Below, piece after piece: positions 61,444 to 64,000 of a DNA stretch of 64,000 bases. The notes beneath the pieces are model-generated. The model had not been told where the DNA came from and ran no database searches. It saw only the letters and a list, made by a program, of their open reading frames with translations. The DNA is taken from contig CAYXNJ010000001.1 of NCBI GenBank assembly GCA_964466465.1, forward strand, positions 104,058 to 168,057, written 5' to 3'. The stretch comes from Sulfurospirillum sp964466465 (lineage in GTDB: Bacteria > Campylobacterota > Campylobacteria > Campylobacterales > Sulfurospirillaceae). The position numbers and the translations under genes were made by a program. How positions within the stretch are numbered: the first letter of the stretch is position 1; every line of letters begins with the position of its first letter.

Positions 61444-61665
61444 GTGGCAAAAGTTGAATTTTTGGGCCCACTCGGACGCCCTAGCATTGAAGTAGATATT
61501 GCAAATCTGCAAGAACTCAAAACCTATTTTAAAGAAGACAAAGAACTCCAAGATTGGCTTGCCATCTGTGCAGTTGCTGTAAACGACACCCTTGTTTGCG
61601 ACCTCAATATGCCAATTTCCAAAGAAGACAAAATTTCCCTTCTACCTCCTGTTTGTGGTGGGTGA
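61444..61665 (+). CDS. moaD: Molybdopterin synthase small subunit MoaD
   Basis: Beta-grasp sulfur carrier of 73 residues ending LLPPVCGG, with the free Gly-Gly that is thiocarboxylated for molybdopterin synthesis. The start is GTG at 61444 behind AAGGA. It contrasts with HcyS in this window, which ends GGA. It lies three bases before moaE. Confidence 0.93.
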   Translation: MAKVEFLGPLGRPSIEVDIANLQELKTYFKEDKELQDWLAICAVAVNDTLVCDLNMPISKEDKISLLPPVCGG

Positions 61666-61668
61666 GTT

Positions 61669-62115
61669 ATGCTTGAACTTCACAATGGACCTTTAGCGGT
61701 CAACACGATTCTCGCGTCGTGGTACGATCACATTTGCGATAAAAACTATGGCGCATTCATCCCTTTTGTTGGCATTGTTCGTGACGAAGATGGCATCGAG
61801 GGGCTTAGTTTTGACATTTATGAGCCTATCTTAAACAGTTGGTTTAATGCGTGGCAAGAAAAAGCGAGAGAACAAAATGCGTATCTTTTGATGGCGCATT
61901 CCCGTGGCGATGTGCCAAACCACACTTCTAGCTACATCGCTGCTGTTGTCTCTCCTAAACGTAAAGTTGCTCTTAAAATGATTAATGATTTTGTGGAAGA
62001 TTTTAAAGCCAATGCGCCCATTTGGAAGTACGACTTGGTGGATGGCAAACGTGTCTATGCCAAAGAGCGCTCCCATGTGCTCAGTGGTTCTGGGCTGTTG
62101 AAGGCAGACGTATGA
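61669..62115 (+). CDS. moaE: Molybdopterin synthase large subunit MoaE
   Basis: Catalytic subunit of 148 residues that inserts two sulfurs into precursor Z. It shows GAFIPFVGIVRDED (about residue 28), the active-site segment PIWKYDLVDGKRVYAKERSH (about 121-140) with the conserved Lys residues, and GDVPNHTSSYIAAV. The stop overlaps moeA (ATGA). Confidence 0.95.
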   Translation: MLELHNGPLAVNTILASWYDHICDKNYGAFIPFVGIVRDEDGIEGLSFDIYEPILNSWFNAWQEKAREQNAYLLMAHSRGDVPNHTSSYIAAVVSPKRKVALKMINDFVEDFKANAPIWKYDLVDGKRVYAKERSHVLSGSGLLKADV

Positions 62116-63329
62116 GCAAAAAGACTTTTCTACCATTTGATGAAACCTTACAAGCACTTGAAAACTCCATAAAAACAGAAATCGGCATTGAAAATCTTTT
62201 CATTGGTGATGCTCTGGGTCGCTTTTTGGCTGTTGACATCGTTGCATTGGAGAACAATCCAACCCATACTACCTCTTCGATGGATGGCTATGCCATTCGC
62301 TTTGAAGACCAGCAATTAGGCTCACTGATCATTAGCGATTTTATCCCTGCGGGGACTGAGACACATGGAACGGTGCAAAAAGGTGAGTGTGTGAAAACCT
62401 TTACAGGTACGTTGATGAGCGAAGGTAGCGACACGCTGATTCCCATCGAAAATGTGGACGTGAAAGAGGGAAAGATTTACATCACTTCCGCTGTGTCTAA
62501 AGGCTTTGCCGTTCGCCCTGTGGGTGAGAACTATAAAGCGGGCGAAATACTCATCAAAAAAGGCACGAAGATCGGTTTTGCTGAGATTGGTGTCATGGCA
62601 GAAGTGGGCATGGTACAAGTCGAAGTCTTTATGAAGCCTCGCATCGCCATTCTCTCAACAGGCAATGAAATCTTAGACTTTGGTGAGCCAAAAGTTTCCA
62701 ATGCTCAAATTCGCAGCTCCAATCATGTAACCGTTGAAGCCATTTTAAAACAGCTTGGTTGTGAGTGTATGCGCTTCAAACTGATCCGAGATGATCGTGA
62801 TCTTATAGAAAAACAACTCAGACAAGCGCTCATGTGGAGTGACATCGTCATTACCACAGGTGGTGGTAGTGTTGGGGATTTTGACTTTATACAAAGCATC
62901 TTAACTGATATGAAAATCGAAAACATCATTGATGGCTCGTACATGAAACCAGGCCGTCACATTCGTGTCGTGAAAACAGGACACAAATACATTTACGCGT
63001 TGCCAGGCTTCCCGTACAGTGCGTCAGTCTGCACCTTTTTGTTCATTGCTCCATTGCTTCGCAAAATGCGTGCACAAACCTTTGCTCTGCCAACGATAAA
63101 AGCATATATGGGCGAACTCTATAAAAAACGCTCCAAATTTGTGGAGTTTACTGCCTGCAATCTTCGTTTTTGCGAGGGTCAGCTTGTCGTTGACTTAGAA
63201 GGCAAAAAAGAGGGTAGCAGCGCCATCCTCAATAATCTTTTAGACAAGCCTGTCCTTTTGCGTGTTGAAAAAGATGTCCAAAAAATTGAAAAAGGCGAGA
63301 TGGTAGATGTGGTGTTGCTGGACTTATAA
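62112..63329 (+). CDS. moeA: Molybdopterin molybdenumtransferase MoeA
   Basis: Inserts molybdenum (or tungsten) into adenylated molybdopterin, 405 residues from ATG 62112 (MSKKTFLPF). Regions: TSSMDGYAI (about residue 54), VRPVGENYKAGE, PRIAILSTGNEILDFG (about 178), ITTGGGSVGDFDF (about 253) and the GFPYSASVC turn. A longer frame upstream only overlaps moaE. Confidence 0.94.
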   Translation: MSKKTFLPFDETLQALENSIKTEIGIENLFIGDALGRFLAVDIVALENNPTHTTSSMDGYAIRFEDQQLGSLIISDFIPAGTETHGTVQKGECVKTFTGTLMSEGSDTLIPIENVDVKEGKIYITSAVSKGFAVRPVGENYKAGEILIKKGTKIGFAEIGVMAEVGMVQVEVFMKPRIAILSTGNEILDFGEPKVSNAQIRSSNHVTVEAILKQLGCECMRFKLIRDDRDLIEKQLRQALMWSDIVITTGGGSVGDFDFIQSILTDMKIENIIDGSYMKPGRHIRVVKTGHKYIYALPGFPYSASVCTFLFIAPLLRKMRAQTFALPTIKAYMGELYKKRSKFVEFTACNLRFCEGQLVVDLEGKKEGSSAILNNLLDKPVLLRVEKDVQKIEKGEMVDVVLLDL

Positions 63330-63401
63330 GAATATAAATAAAATTCTTTCTTTAAATTTCAGGGTGTTTAGAACAATGTAGTTAGAAAAGGAAGTATTAA
63401 A

Positions 63402-63980
63402 GTGAAAATAAAGAATGAGAATACAACAATAATAGCATTAATTATAACTATATTAATATACGTTTGTTTATTTACTATTGTGCCTGTATTAACGAGTAAA
63501 TTGTCTGTATTAGACCAGTTCAAAGCTTTTTTGAAACCATCTATTGAAAGTACAATAAAAAAAGATGTCAAAAGACTTTTGGAGGCATTATCTAAAACAG
63601 AGTATTTAGATTGTTCAAAATTACAACCCTTTTTGGAATTAAAATGCACTCAGAAAAATAATATTCTTTTTGTATCTTCAAATGAAGACGCGAATTTAGT
63701 CTCATATTCATTGCAACAACATCTTGGTATTAATACCAAAAATACTTATGATATTAATATCAATATAGTTGGAAATAGCCAAAAAATTGATAGTATTTCT
63801 TCTTCATTAGACAGTTTATTTACTTTCCCACCAAAACGAGTTGGTGAGAATTATTATAATATTGATGAATATAAGGCTCAAGAACCAATAATAAAGTATC
63901 GAAGAAGTAGTGTCTTTAGTAATATGGATGTAATCTATTTAATTAATATTAAATTTGGTGATTTAAAAGTTAATAATTAA
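63402..63980 (+). CDS. Hypothetical AT-rich single-TM protein
   Basis: No recognised family. The protein has 192 residues, one N-terminal membrane helix (about 11-30) and a soluble domain behind it that should face the periplasm. The GTG start at 63402 follows AAAGGAAG. The gene is much more AT-rich than its neighbours and uses ATA, AAT and TTA codons often, which suggests a different origin. Cysteines: DCSKLQ and ELKCTQKN, which might form a disulfide. It is likely co-transcribed with the gene starting at 63994. Confidence 0.55.
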   Translation: MKIKNENTTIIALIITILIYVCLFTIVPVLTSKLSVLDQFKAFLKPSIESTIKKDVKRLLEALSKTEYLDCSKLQPFLELKCTQKNNILFVSSNEDANLVSYSLQQHLGINTKNTYDININIVGNSQKIDSISSSLDSLFTFPPKRVGENYYNIDEYKAQEPIIKYRRSSVFSNMDVIYLINIKFGDLKVNN

Positions 63981-63993
63981 CAAGGATATTCGG

Positions 63994-64000
63994 ATGGCAA
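63994..64000 (+). CDS. Start of a gene cut by the right edge
   Basis: An ATG preceded by ACAAGGATATTCGG lies 14 bases after the hypothetical gene. Only the first two codons (Met-Ala) are visible. Confidence 0.4.

Overview
The window reads as the chromosome of a free-living member of the Campylobacterota (Epsilonproteobacteria), most likely Sulfurospirillum or a close relative. This is an inference. It rests on a protein-thiocarboxylate methionine cluster of the kind known from Wolinella succinogenes, a NifS/NifU pair as iron-sulfur assembly machinery, the neighbourhood of clpP, def, a GGDEF protein, tig, folE and fliI, AT-rich spacers and AAGGAG-type ribosome binding sites. Genes are dense, often overlapping by 1 or 4 bases, and I see no insertion sequence, prophage or CRISPR array.

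Layout. 1-4015: the end of a membrane sensor gene and its OmpR-type regulator, divergent from a periplasmic heme-binding protein, a membrane cytochrome c and a TauE-type exporter. 4056-5497: an ArsR-type regulator with an unknown Met-rich protein and a DGC zinc-binding protein. 5505-16470, all on the minus strand: mnmA and then, in transcription order, a complete assimilatory sulfate-to-homocysteine cluster (DUF2061, cysH, cysD, cysN, hcyS, hcyF, hcyD, sir with a fused TusA domain, cysG, metY). Sulfate is activated by CysDN, reduced by an APS reductase and then by Sir; sulfide is loaded on the carrier HcyS and passed by MetY to O-acetylhomoserine. Two copies of a strongly conserved, covarying RNA-like element sit directly before sir and metY. 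This is the best candidate for an undescribed regulator here.

16701-20317: a Fur-box-preceded ferric iron ABC transporter. 20314-22132: a two-component system. 22779-29026: a copper module (cupredoxin, FixH-like protein, CusCBA-type RND efflux) with two near-identical promoters. 29027-29445: a structured region with no convincing gene. 29446-36209: assorted metabolic and transport genes (YccF, nitroreductase, LysE, DAACS symporter, a lipoprotein adenosine deaminase, NagZ, a DTW-domain tRNA enzyme). 36292-36938: a MntA/HepT toxin-antitoxin pair. 36976-48468: hypothetical proteins, a pentapeptide-repeat protein, a RelA/SpoT-domain protein, a second nitroreductase, tex, a 2-hydroxyacid dehydrogenase, and an aldehyde dehydrogenase with DUF779.

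48549-49131: five tRNA genes behind a near-consensus promoter. 49143-56962: thiG, purN, nnrD, comM-like, def, a degenerate GGDEF protein, clpP, tig. 57093-64000: folE-fliI, then nifS-nifU and moaD-moaE-moeA, and an AT-rich hypothetical gene at the right edge. Sulfur trafficking is a recurring theme: HcyS, MoaD and ThiG chemistry, NifS/NifU, a TusA domain and MnmA all occur in this window.
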